NCBI RefSeq assembly: GCF_023150065.1
Contig: NZ_JAKLLN010000008.1
Location: forward strand, 1 to 64,000
Reading direction: 5' to 3'
Length of the DNA stretch: 64,000 nt
From: Zoogloea sp.
GTDB taxonomy: Bacteria > Pseudomonadota > Gammaproteobacteria > Burkholderiales > Rhodocyclaceae
The translations under genes were made by a program, and so were the position numbers. The notes under the pieces are model-generated. The model was given only the letters and a program-made list of their open reading frames with translations. It had not been told where the DNA came from and ran no database searches. This document shows, piece by piece, positions 54,750-63,836 of this stretch (positions are counted from its first letter, which is position 1; the number at the start of each line of letters is the position of its first letter).

Positions 54750-56412
54750 GAAGTTTCACTCCGAAACGCAGGGCGATGGCCAGGCCGATGCCCACCAGCG
54801 CCATATTGATCAGGGACAGGGCGGCCACCACGTCGACAGCGCCGGAGGCCCACAGGGAGACGATTTGCGCACCGATCACCTCGGTGCCGGGGGAGAGCAG
54901 GTAGACGCCGGTGGAGTACTCCCGCTCGAAGATCATGAACACCAGCAGCCAGGCGCCGAGCAGGCCGTTGCGCACCAGCGGGATGGTGATGTCCCGGGAC
55001 ACCCGGCTGTGGGAGGCACCCACCAGGCGGCCGGCCTCTTCGAGCTCCGGGCCGACCTGCATCAGGGCGCTCTGGATCAGACGCATGCCGTAGGCCAGCC
55101 ACACCACGGCGTAGGCGAACCACACCGAGAACAGGGTGGAGCGCAGGGGCGACAGGAAGGGCACGAACAGGAACACCCAGAACACCGCCAGGCCGGCCAT
55201 CAGGCCCGGCACGGCACGGGGGGTGAGGACGATGTAGTCCACAAAACGGGCCAGGCCGTCGTTCTTGCGGTGGATGGCCAGGCCCACGGCGAGATAGCAG
55301 CCAATGGCCAGGGCGCCGCCCAGGGTGCCGATCAGCACCGAGTTGATGATCGAGCGGATCATCGTGTCCTCCTCGAACACCGCCCGGAAGTGATCCAGGG
55401 TCAGCACCTCGAGCAGGTTCACCCCCTGGCCCCAGCTGCTCACCACCGAGCGCAGGGCAATGCCCGACACCGGCACCACCACGGTGACGAAGAGCCAGGC
55501 CAGGATCAGCGCCAGGGCCAGCCACTTCCAGGGCCCCAGCATGAGCGGGCGCTGGCGGGCCGACTTGCCCTTCATGGCCACGAAGCGCTGGGCCGACTTG
55601 AGCAGGGCCCGCTGCAGCAGCACCAGCGGAAAGGTGACGGCGATGATGCAGGTGGCCACCGCCGCCATCAGGTGATACGAGGGCGTGCCGAGCTTGTTGG
55701 TGAGCTTGTAGAGGTAGGTGGTGAGCACCAGGTGGCCCTCGGGGTCACCCAGGATCAGGGGCAGCCCGAAGATCTCGAAGCCCAGGAAGAACACCAGCAC
55801 CCCCACGTAAAGCAGCGCCGGCGAGACCATGGGCAGGGACACGTCCCGGGCCACCCGGAAGGGGCCGGCGCCGCTCAGGCGGGCCGCCTCCTCCACGTCG
55901 GAGCCCAGGTTGCGCAGGGCCGACGACGAATACAGATACACGTGGGGCACATGGGTCAGGCCGGCGATGACGATGATCGACGCCAGCGAGTAGATGTTCC
56001 AGGGCACGCTGCCGAAGAGCTCCTGGAACCACACCGAGAAGAAGCCCACCGGCCCCAGGGACACCACGTAGCCGAAGCCCAGCACCACCGGGGAGACGAA
56101 GATCGGCACCAGGATGGGGGTCTCGAGCCAGCGCCGGCCGGGCAAGTCGGTGCGCACCATGATGAAGGCCAGGATGGCCCCCAGGGGGATGGCGATGGCG
56201 CCCATGCCGAAGGCCACGGCCAGGGTGTTCCTGCCCGCCTGCCAGAAGTCGGGGTCGTTGAAGATGAAGGCGTAGGACTCGAGGCTGGGGACCGCCGCCG
56301 GCATGAAGAAGGGGCCGGACAGGACGCTCTGCCAGAGCACCAGACCGATGGGAAAGAAGACGGAGAGGGCGAGCAGGGCCACCACTGCCCGTCTAGGCAA
56401 TGTTTGCAACAT
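54742..56412 (-). CDS. Double-domain ABC permease (FbpB/AfuB-like)
   Basis: A 556-aa permease with about twelve helices and two permease repeats. EAA loops occur in EEAARLSGAGPFRVARDVSLP (first half, near residue 215) and EEAGRLVGASHSRVSRDI (second half). Fused permeases of this kind pair with iron and 2-aminoethylphosphonate binding proteins. It follows the binding protein by 92 bases and overlaps the ATPase. Confidence 0.9.
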   Translation of the reverse strand: MLQTLPRRAVVALLALSVFFPIGLVLWQSVLSGPFFMPAAVPSLESYAFIFNDPDFWQAGRNTLAVAFGMGAIAIPLGAILAFIMVRTDLPGRRWLETPILVPIFVSPVVLGFGYVVSLGPVGFFSVWFQELFGSVPWNIYSLASIIVIAGLTHVPHVYLYSSSALRNLGSDVEEAARLSGAGPFRVARDVSLPMVSPALLYVGVLVFFLGFEIFGLPLILGDPEGHLVLTTYLYKLTNKLGTPSYHLMAAVATCIIAVTFPLVLLQRALLKSAQRFVAMKGKSARQRPLMLGPWKWLALALILAWLFVTVVVPVSGIALRSVVSSWGQGVNLLEVLTLDHFRAVFEEDTMIRSIINSVLIGTLGGALAIGCYLAVGLAIHRKNDGLARFVDYIVLTPRAVPGLMAGLAVFWVFLFVPFLSPLRSTLFSVWFAYAVVWLAYGMRLIQSALMQVGPELEEAGRLVGASHSRVSRDITIPLVRNGLLGAWLLVFMIFEREYSTGVYLLSPGTEVIGAQIVSLWASGAVDVVAALSLINMALVGIGLAIALRFGVKLHD

Positions 56413-56504
56413 GGAGAGGCTCCTTGGACGGAGGGGCGTGAGGGGTCTGCCGGCCCCCGCGAAGGGGCCGGACGGACTACGCCACAGGGGGATTCAGGCG
56501 GTGC

Positions 56505-57605
56505 TTACTTGCCCTTGACGGCGCTGTTCCACTGCTTGAGGAACTCGAGCCGCTTGGCCTGATCGAGGTAGGTGAGCAGGCCGGTGTTGATGGCCACCGG
56601 CCGCAGGGCGTCGCCGAGCTGCTTCTTGAGACCGCTGGCGGTGGTGTCGCCTTCCACGTCCGGGCGGATGGCGTAGAGATCGGCCTTGCTGGCGATGATC
56701 TCCTGGCCCTTCTTCGAGAGCACGAAGTCGAGCCACAGCTTGGCCGCGTTGGGGCTCTTGGCCTTTTTGGCGATGAACATGACGCGGCTCAGCACCAGGG
56801 TGTAGTCCTTGGGCAGGACGATGCCGATGGACGGGTCCTTGGCGGCCCGGGTCAGGGCATAGGCGGTGTTGAGGTTATAGCCGATCAGATTCTCGCCGGA
56901 GGCGATGCGCTCCATCATCGTCCCGGTGGAGGCCTGCACCTTGACCTGCACCGCCCCGAGGGCCTTTTGCAGATCGGCAAAGCCGGCGGCATTGACCTGC
57001 TTGTCCTGGGTAACCAGCATGAAGCCGACACCGGACTTTTCCGGGTCATAGGTGTTCACCTTGCCCTTGAACTTGTCGGCCTGGGTGGCCAGCAGCTTGA
57101 TGAAATCGGCGTGGGTCTGGGGCACGTCGGCGGCCGGGATCAGGCGCTTGTTGTATACGAAGCCGATGGGCTCGTAGGTGGTGCCGAAGGCCTCGTTCTT
57201 CCAGTTGGCCCACTCGGGCAGCTTGGCGGTTTCGGCCGACTTGTGGGGCTGGGCGTAGCCGTCGTTGACCAGCTTGATCTGCAGGTCCATGGCCGACGAC
57301 CAGGTCACGTCGGCGGAGCTGCCGGCGGCGGTTTCGGAGATGAAGCGGTTGTACAGCTCGGTGGTGCTCATGTTGCTGTACTCCACCTGGATGCCCGGGT
57401 ACTGGACCCGGAACTCGCGGATCAGGTGGTTGGCCTGCTCGTTGTCGGTGACGCCGTAGATCACCAGTTTGCCCTCTTTCTGGGCGGCGGCCAGCAGATC
57501 GGCGGTGGATTGGGCGACCGCCGGGGCGGCGAGGCCCAGGCCGAGGGCGGCGCAGGTGAGGGCGGCGAGCAGGCCGCGCTGGAAGCGGCGACGGGTGATG
57601 TTCAT
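56505..57605 (-). CDS. Periplasmic binding protein of an Fbp/Afu-type ABC importer
   Basis: A 366-aa type II binding protein (SBP_bac family). A signal with an Arg-rich start (NITRRRFQRGLLAALT) and cleavage near AVAQ comes first. The mature part shows EGKLVIYGVTDNEQANHLI, YSNMSTTELYNRFISE, ADVTWSSAMDLQ and FGTTYEPIGFVYNKRLI. The paired tyrosines of FbpA iron ligands are not evident, so another ligand is quite possible. It is the second gene behind the porin. Confidence 0.87.
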   Translation of the reverse strand: MNITRRRFQRGLLAALTCAALGLGLAAPAVAQSTADLLAAAQKEGKLVIYGVTDNEQANHLIREFRVQYPGIQVEYSNMSTTELYNRFISETAAGSSADVTWSSAMDLQIKLVNDGYAQPHKSAETAKLPEWANWKNEAFGTTYEPIGFVYNKRLIPAADVPQTHADFIKLLATQADKFKGKVNTYDPEKSGVGFMLVTQDKQVNAAGFADLQKALGAVQVKVQASTGTMMERIASGENLIGYNLNTAYALTRAAKDPSIGIVLPKDYTLVLSRVMFIAKKAKSPNAAKLWLDFVLSKKGQEIIASKADLYAIRPDVEGDTTASGLKKQLGDALRPVAINTGLLTYLDQAKRLEFLKQWNSAVKGK

Positions 57606-57675
57606 TCTTGTCTCCTTGGTGTCATTCTGGCATTCGTTGCCCCCCGCCGGTGAGCGGGGAGCCCATCGGTGCGGG

Positions 57676-59058
57676 TCAGAAACGGTATCGGGCGCCCATC
57701 ATCAGCGACTTGGGGGTGAAGTTAGGGGGCAGACCGGAGTCCTTGTCATAGCCCTGGCAGGTGCCGCCGGCGCACAGGGAGTTCTGGCCCCCGTTCTGGT
57801 TGCTCACCTGGGCGTAATAGGCATAGAGGTCGGTCTGCTTGTCGAGGGCGAACTCGTAGCCCAGGCCGTAGTGATCGGAGTCCCGGTTGGTGGCCATGCG
57901 GTCGTCCAGGCGGGCATACACGGCGCGGACGGTGTGGCGCTTGGCCAGGGGCACGGCGGTGCCCAGCCACCAGATACGGCGGTCGAGGCTGGTATGGATG
58001 GCGGCGCCTTCCTGGGTGTCGCGGCCACTCAGGTACTGGGCGTAGAACTTGGCCACGCCCAGATCGTAGGTGGCTGCCAGGTTCCAGGCGCTGCGCCGGA
58101 TGTTCTCGGTGGCGGGCGCGGTGACGTTGCCCATGCGCTGGAAGGCCAGGTAGCCCGCGCCCACAAAGAGCGGCCCCTGGGCGTAGGTCAGGCTGCCGGA
58201 GACGCCCTTGCCCTCATTCTGCGGGCCGGTATTGCTGTTGCCGCCGCCGGAGCCACCCGAGATCCCCACCTGGGAGTCGCTGTTGTTCTCCATGCCGGCG
58301 CTGTAGGCCAGGCGGGCCTGCACGCCGCCGAACTTCGGCGTGGCATAGAACAGGCCGTTGTCGAAGCGGCTGGCCGCGGCGCTGGACCACAGGCGGAAGG
58401 CGGTGGCGCCACCGATGGTGAAGGGGTCGGAGGTGCTGGTGATGGAGTAGATCGGCGCGTAGTCGCGGCCCACGCGCAGGTCGCCGTAGGTCTTGCTGGC
58501 CAGGCCGATGAAGGTGTTGCGGGAGAAGATCGCCACGCCGGTGCTGTTGACCGAGGCCGACGACGCCGCGCCCTGCCCCGGGTTGCTGACGTTGGACGAG
58601 TGGCCGGTGTTCTGGCCGTTATCCACCGACACGCCGGCTTCGAGCTGGAAGTAGGCGGTGAGGTCGTCGCCAAAGCTGCGCTCACCCTTGAAGCCCAGCC
58701 GGCTGGCCGAGCCGAGGCCGCTCTGCACCCGGGCCTTGGCGCCCTGGCCGTAGTCGCCATATTCCACGCCGGCGTCGATGATGCCGTAGATGGACAGGCC
58801 GGCCGGCATGCCCGGCCCGCTGGCTTTGGCCGGTGCGGCAACGGCCTGGGCCGACTTGCTGGCCTCCTCGGCCTTGCGGGTGGCCGTGGCCGCGGTGGCG
58901 GCGGTGGCCTGGAGCTGCTCCTCCAGTTTTTCCAGGCGCACCTTCTGGGCGGCGATCTCTGCACGCAGTTCATCCAGGGGCGCCGCGTGGGCGGCACCGG
59001 CGACGGCCATCGGGGCCAGGCAGGCGAGAACTGCCCGGTACAGGGTCTTGTGATGCAT
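57676..59058 (-). CDS. Gram-negative outer-membrane porin
   Basis: A 460-aa porin. The Sec signal ends near AAHA and is followed by a coiled-coil segment (about residues 28-70). The barrel begins LSIYGIIDAGVEYGDYG, and RLGFKGERSFGDDLTAYFQLE is typical of betaproteobacterial porins. The last residue is Phe, as BAM requires. It is the first gene of the operon, diverging from tctD across 160 bases, so TctD probably controls it. Confidence 0.92.
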   Translation of the reverse strand: MHHKTLYRAVLACLAPMAVAGAAHAAPLDELRAEIAAQKVRLEKLEEQLQATAATAATATRKAEEASKSAQAVAAPAKASGPGMPAGLSIYGIIDAGVEYGDYGQGAKARVQSGLGSASRLGFKGERSFGDDLTAYFQLEAGVSVDNGQNTGHSSNVSNPGQGAASSASVNSTGVAIFSRNTFIGLASKTYGDLRVGRDYAPIYSITSTSDPFTIGGATAFRLWSSAAASRFDNGLFYATPKFGGVQARLAYSAGMENNSDSQVGISGGSGGGNSNTGPQNEGKGVSGSLTYAQGPLFVGAGYLAFQRMGNVTAPATENIRRSAWNLAATYDLGVAKFYAQYLSGRDTQEGAAIHTSLDRRIWWLGTAVPLAKRHTVRAVYARLDDRMATNRDSDHYGLGYEFALDKQTDLYAYYAQVSNQNGGQNSLCAGGTCQGYDKDSGLPPNFTPKSLMMGARYRF

Positions 59059-59218
59059 TTGTCTCCTCCGACAGAGGTGTGTTGTTGGTCTGTTCCGCCC
59101 TCATGGAGCGGTATGGAGCGCATTAAAGGCGCGGAGGCTTTCGATTTGCTTTCGGTCCCCGGAGCCGCAAGAATCCGTTCCAATGAGTCCGGCCCAAGCC
59201 GGCGACGAGGAGACAACG

Positions 59219-59896
59219 ATGAGAATCCTGCTGGTCGAAGACCATCCGGAGCTGTGCGAATGGGTGGCCCGGGCCCTGCGCCAGGGCGGCTACGCGGTGG
59301 ATGTGGCCGACCGGGGCGACCACGCCGAACACTTCCTGCTGACCGGTGAATACGACGGCGTGCTGCTCGACCTGTCCCTGCCCGGCAAGGACGGTCTGGA
59401 TGTGCTGCGCGGCCTGCGGGCCCGGGGCTCACGGGTGCCGGTGCTGATCTTCACGGCCCGGGGCTCGGTGGATGACCGCATCCGCGGCCTCAACCTGGGG
59501 GCCGACGACTACCTGCCCAAGCCCTTCGAGCTGGGCGAGCTGGAGGCACGCCTGAAGGCCCTGCTGCGCCGTTCAGCGGGCCACACACCGGTGGTCCAGC
59601 TGGGTACGCTGAGCTACGACACGGTGAGCCGCCAGCCCAGCGTCAAGGGCCAGCCCCTGGCCCTCACCCCCCGCGAGCTGGCCGTACTGGAGGCGCTGCT
59701 GGCCCGCATCGGCCGGCCGGTGGCCCGGGACGTGCTGTTCGAGAAGGTCTTCAGCATGGACCAGGACGCCCGCCAGGAAGCCATCGAGATCTACGTCTCG
59801 CGCCTGCGCAAGAAGCTGGAAGGCAGCGGCGTGGTGGTGACCACCGTGCGGGGCCTGGGCTACCTGATCGATGCCCCGCCCGAGGCCGCCGCATGA
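59219..59896 (+). CDS. tctD: OmpR-family response regulator (TctD-like)
   Basis: A 225-aa regulator. The receiver has the acidic pair ED (8-9), Asp51 in GVLLDLSLPG and Lys in LPKPFELGEL. The OmpR winged helix has LALTPRELAVLEALLAR and IEIYVSRLRKKLEG. ATG 59219 follows GAGGAG; a 12-codon longer frame is rejected. It overlaps the kinase by ATGA. TctDE pairs control tricarboxylate or related uptake and porins, matching the divergent operon. Confidence 0.9.
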   Translation: MRILLVEDHPELCEWVARALRQGGYAVDVADRGDHAEHFLLTGEYDGVLLDLSLPGKDGLDVLRGLRARGSRVPVLIFTARGSVDDRIRGLNLGADDYLPKPFELGELEARLKALLRRSAGHTPVVQLGTLSYDTVSRQPSVKGQPLALTPRELAVLEALLARIGRPVARDVLFEKVFSMDQDARQEAIEIYVSRLRKKLEGSGVVVTTVRGLGYLIDAPPEAAA

Positions 59897-61314
59897 ACGC
59901 TGGCGCCTCACCGGGGCCCCACCGCAGCCTCAAGCGCGGCCTGGCCCTGTGGCTGGTGGGGGTGCTCACCGCCCTGCTCGGCATGGACGCCTGGTTCAGC
60001 TACCGGGACGCCCTGGCCGCCGCCAACCAGGCCTACGACCGCTCCCTGTCGGCCTCCCTCAAGGGCATCGCCGAGCGCATCTACGCCACCGACCAGGAGG
60101 TGGTGGTGGACATTCCCTACTCCGCCCTGGAACTGTTCGAGGCGGGCAGCTCCGACCGGGTCTTCTACAGCGTCGGCCATCCGGACGAAGATGTCATCAC
60201 CGGCTACGACGGCCTGCCGGCGCCGGGCCGCCTCCGCCCCAACGAGGCGGTGTTCTACGACGGCGTTTACAAGGGCCAGGCCCTGCGCCTCGGGGCCATG
60301 CTCAAGCCCCTCTACCGCACCGAGTTTCCCAAGCCGGTGGTGGTGATCCTGGGGGAGACCACCCACTCCCGCCAGGATGTGGTGCAGACCCTGTTCCTGG
60401 GGGAGATCGGCCGCAAGGCGGTGCTGGTGGTGGTGGCCCTGGGGGTGGCGCTGCTGGCCACCCGACAGGCGGTGAAGCCCATCGAGCGCCTGGGCACGGC
60501 GATCCGCAAGCGCCCCGAGGACGACCTGACCCCCATCGAGGCCGGCGAAGTGCCCGGCGAGGTGGTGCCGCTGGTGGACGCCATCAACCTGCACATGGAC
60601 CGCATCGCCCGCATGGTGGAGGCCCGTCGGCGCTTCATCACCGATGCCGCCCACCAACTGCGCACGCCCCTGGCGGTGCTCAACACCCAGGCGGAATACG
60701 CCCTGCGCCAGACCGAGGCGGCCGACATGCGCCCGGCGGTGGAGGCCTTCCACCAGAGCCTGGGCAGTGCCATCCGGCTCACCAACCAGCTCCTGTCCCT
60801 GTCCCGGGCCGAGTCGGCCAACGGTCTGCTGTTTGCCCACCAGCCGGTGGATCTGTCACCGGTGGCGCGGGATCTGGTGGTCGAGCTGCTGCCCCTGGCG
60901 GCCCGGCGCCAGATCGACCTGGGCTTTGAAGGGGAAGGCAGTGCCCGGGTGGAGGGCCACCCGCTGCTGCTGCGGGAGATGATCGCCAACCTCGTGGACA
61001 ACGCCCTGCGCTACATCCCGGAAGGCGGCACCGTGACCGTGGCCCTGGGGCATCGCCCTGCCGCGGGCGACGGGGCCGGGCAGGTCAGCCTGCGGGTCAC
61101 CGACGACGGCCCGGGCATCCCCGAGGCCCAGCGCGGCAACGTGTTTCTGCGCTTCTTCCGGCTGGACACCCGCAACCACCAGGGCAGCGGGCTCGGCCTG
61201 GCCATCGTGCGCGAGATCGTGCTCGCCCACGGGGGCGAGATCACCCTCGGCGACGGGCCGGGCGGGCGGGGGCTGGAGGTGGAGATCCGTCTGCCCGGCA
61301 GCGCCGGCCCCTAG
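59893..61314 (+). CDS. tctE: Sensor histidine kinase (TctE-like)
   Basis: A 473-aa kinase. Two transmembrane segments (about 16-36 and 176-195) flank a TctE-type periplasmic domain. The phospho-acceptor is His254 in ITDAAHQLRTPLAVL. The ATPase domain has NLVDNALRYIPEGG, DDGPGI and GSGLGLAIVREIV. It overlaps tctD by four bases, and at its 3' end overlaps the convergent phosphatase gene by four. The ligand is probably an organic acid. Confidence 0.92.
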   Translation: MNAGASPGPHRSLKRGLALWLVGVLTALLGMDAWFSYRDALAAANQAYDRSLSASLKGIAERIYATDQEVVVDIPYSALELFEAGSSDRVFYSVGHPDEDVITGYDGLPAPGRLRPNEAVFYDGVYKGQALRLGAMLKPLYRTEFPKPVVVILGETTHSRQDVVQTLFLGEIGRKAVLVVVALGVALLATRQAVKPIERLGTAIRKRPEDDLTPIEAGEVPGEVVPLVDAINLHMDRIARMVEARRRFITDAAHQLRTPLAVLNTQAEYALRQTEAADMRPAVEAFHQSLGSAIRLTNQLLSLSRAESANGLLFAHQPVDLSPVARDLVVELLPLAARRQIDLGFEGEGSARVEGHPLLLREMIANLVDNALRYIPEGGTVTVALGHRPAAGDGAGQVSLRVTDDGPGIPEAQRGNVFLRFFRLDTRNHQGSGLGLAIVREIVLAHGGEITLGDGPGGRGLEVEIRLPGSAGP

Positions 61315-62864
61315 CTCCCCGCCTTCAGCTCGCAGTCGAGGATCAGCACCGACACGTCGTCGCTGGCAGGCTGCCCGGCGAGGTGCCGGGTGAGGGCGTG
61401 GCGCAGATTGCGCAGGCGTTCGGCGCGGGGGCTGGCGGCCAGCACCTTGGTCAGTTCGGCGCGGCCGAAAGGTATGCGGATGCCATTCTCCGCTTCGGTC
61501 AGGCCGTCGGAGCAGAGCACCAGCTGCCCCGCCACGGACCACTGGAAGTCCTCGCAGTGCACACCGGCCTCCGCCGACGGCAGGATGCCCAGAGGCAGCT
61601 GTCGGGACGTAAAGCTCTGCACGATCTGCCCCGCGTCATCCACGAACAGGATGTCCGGCACCCCCCCCACCCACAGCCGCCCGGAGGGTTTGCCGGCATC
61701 CAGACGGACTAGGGCCGAGGCAACGAAGTGGCCCGGCGGCAGCAGGCCGCACAGCATGTCGTTGAGTTCGGTGACCAGCACCTCGAGGGCGACGTTGCGG
61801 GCCGCCCCCCGGTAGAAGGCCCCGAGGGCCGGCAGCACGCTGACCGCCGCTGCCAGACCGTGGCCGGTGGCGTCGGCGAGCATGGCATACAGGGCGCCAT
61901 CCGGTGCCCGGGCCACCGCCACCACGTCGCCCGAGAAATTGCGGGCCGGCATTACCGCGTACTGCACGGCCTTGTCGTGGAGCCAGTCGGAGCGGATCTG
62001 CCGCTCCATGATGTTCATGGCGAGCTCCTGCTCCCGCTCGGACTCATCGTGGTAGCGCTGCAGCCGGGCCGCGTCATCGGCCAGCTGACGCTGGATGCGG
62101 CGGGTCTCGGAGACATCACGGATGACGCCGATGAACATGCGCCGGTTGGGCAGCTGCAGGTCCGACACCCCCAGCTCGATGGAGAAGACGGTGCCATCCT
62201 TGCGCACTGCCTCCAGCTCACGGATCTGCCCGATGACCCGCTTCTGCCCCGTCTCGGCATAGCGCCGCATGTAGCCGTCGTGGGCGTCCCGGTGGACGTT
62301 GGGCATGAGGACGCGGAGGTTCTGCCCGACCATCTCGGAGGCCGTGTAGCCGAAAATCTGGCTGGCCGCCCGGTTCACCGACAGGATGGTGCCCTCCACG
62401 TCGGCGGAGATGATGCCGTCGATCACCCCATTGGCCACCGCCCGCACCTGTTCGAGCGAGCCCGACAGGCGCCGCTGCATGTCGAGCAGGCGCCGCAGGG
62501 CCTTGAAGCGCGCCGAGAACACCGGGAAGGACAGGGGCTTGGCGAGATAGTCGTCTGCCCCGATGTCGAGGCCATGGACGATGTCACCCTCACCGCTGAG
62601 CGCCGACAGGATGATGATGGGCACCCAGTGGTCACCGGCGATGGCGCGGATCTGGCGGATGGCCTCGAAGCCGTCCATGCGCGGCATCATCAGGTCCATC
62701 AGCACGACGTCAGGGGATTCGCGGCGAAAGATGTCCACCGCCTCGACCCCGTCGCTGGCAAACAGGGGGACGCAGTCAAGATGGGCCAGGAAGGCACCGA
62801 CGATGGTCCGGTTGGAGGCGATGTCGTCGGCGACGAGCACCCGCAGGATCTTCTCAGCCATCAC
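61311..62864 (-). CDS. Response regulator with PAS and SpoIIE/PP2C phosphatase output
   Basis: A 517-aa protein. The receiver has Asp57 (VVLMDLMMPRMDG) and Lys in LAKPL. A PAS domain with PAC motif (about 140-265) and a short coil come next. The PP2C/SpoIIE-type serine phosphatase domain (about 300-515) has LADATGHGLAAAVSVLPAL and LCSDGLTEAEN, with the metal aspartates in place. It is likely to dephosphorylate an anti-sigma-factor antagonist. It lies 66 bases after the next signalling gene in the same direction. Confidence 0.88.
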   Translation of the reverse strand: MMAEKILRVLVADDIASNRTIVGAFLAHLDCVPLFASDGVEAVDIFRRESPDVVLMDLMMPRMDGFEAIRQIRAIAGDHWVPIIILSALSGEGDIVHGLDIGADDYLAKPLSFPVFSARFKALRRLLDMQRRLSGSLEQVRAVANGVIDGIISADVEGTILSVNRAASQIFGYTASEMVGQNLRVLMPNVHRDAHDGYMRRYAETGQKRVIGQIRELEAVRKDGTVFSIELGVSDLQLPNRRMFIGVIRDVSETRRIQRQLADDAARLQRYHDESEREQELAMNIMERQIRSDWLHDKAVQYAVMPARNFSGDVVAVARAPDGALYAMLADATGHGLAAAVSVLPALGAFYRGAARNVALEVLVTELNDMLCGLLPPGHFVASALVRLDAGKPSGRLWVGGVPDILFVDDAGQIVQSFTSRQLPLGILPSAEAGVHCEDFQWSVAGQLVLCSDGLTEAENGIRIPFGRAELTKVLAASPRAERLRNLRHALTRHLAGQPASDDVSVLILDCELKAGS

Positions 62865-62930
62865 GCGGCTCCCGCAGGGCGACGCCGACGGCTGCAGGCA
62901 TCCATGGATTCAGGGCTGACGCGCGGCGGA

Positions 62931-63836
62931 TCATGAGCACCGCTCCGGCTTGGGAACCGTCACCACCACCTGGTTGCCCGGCGGCAGGTAGGTGAGGCTG
63001 GCAAAGGACAGCTGGCGGGAAAGCGCGATGCCGCGGCCATTGGGGGCGAAGGCCCGCTCCGGGTCGAAATCCAGGAAGCGGCGCCAGTCGAAGCCCGGCC
63101 CATCGTCGCGAATCTCGAAGACCCAGCGGGTGTCGTCACCCCACACCCGCAGCCGCACCGTCTTGTCGCGGTTGGCCTCCAGCGCCAGGCGGCGGGCCAC
63201 CTCCTCTTCCCAGCAATCGGCCTCCCGCAGGCGGCTCTTCTCGGCAAAATCGATGCCCAGGTTGCCGTGCTCGACCCCGTTCACCAGCAGCTCCGACAGG
63301 CCCATGGCCAGGGTTTCCGGCTGGGCTCCGAGCAGCGCGACGAAGGACGCCAGGGTGCGCGCCTCTTCCAGGGTACGGATGGTGAAGGAGCCCTCGGCCA
63401 GACAGGACAGGGCGCGTTCGTGATCGACCAGGCTGGCCCTGAGCTCCCGACGCACACGCATGTCATCGAGCGCGGAGCGGATGATGGTCTGCAGGGCCTC
63501 ACCCTCGAAGGGCTTGGTAAGGTAATAGAAAGCGCCGGCAGCGAGGCCCTCGCGCACCTGTTCGGGGGACGTGGCCGCCGTCTGCATGATCACCGGGATG
63601 GAGCCAAGGCGCTCGTCGGCCTTGATCTTGCGGAGCAGCATGATGCCGTCCATGCCCGGCATCATGCGGTCCAGGAGCACCAGATCGAAGGCACTGTCAG
63701 GCTGGCTCAGCTCGGCCCACGCCCCCTCCCCCGACTCCACCATCACCAGGTCGAAGTCCATTTCGTCCAGGTATTCGGCGACGATGTCCAGGTTGAAGGG
63801 TTCGTCATCGACGACCAGTATGCGTGCCTTGCTCAT
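62931..63836 (-). CDS. Response regulator fused to anti-sigma-type ATPase domain
   Basis: A 301-aa protein. The receiver has Asp56 (LVLLDRMMPGMDG) and Lys in LTKPFEG. The C-terminal HATPase_c domain (about 165-295) is RsbW-like: LGLSELLVNGVEHGNLGID, RDDGPGFDW and APNGRGIALSRQL. There is no His phosphotransfer motif, so it may act as an anti-sigma or serine kinase switch. It begins one base after the stop of the histidine kinase upstream. Confidence 0.87.
   Translation of the reverse strand: MSKARILVVDDEPFNLDIVAEYLDEMDFDLVMVESGEGAWAELSQPDSAFDLVLLDRMMPGMDGIMLLRKIKADERLGSIPVIMQTAATSPEQVREGLAAGAFYYLTKPFEGEALQTIIRSALDDMRVRRELRASLVDHERALSCLAEGSFTIRTLEEARTLASFVALLGAQPETLAMGLSELLVNGVEHGNLGIDFAEKSRLREADCWEEEVARRLALEANRDKTVRLRVWGDDTRWVFEIRDDGPGFDWRRFLDFDPERAFAPNGRGIALSRQLSFASLTYLPPGNQVVVTVPKPERCS

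Noticed and set aside
54733-56562. Plus-strand open frame of 609 codons
   Set aside because: It is antisense to the double permease, with a repetitive His/Gln/Gly/Glu composition and no recognisable domain.
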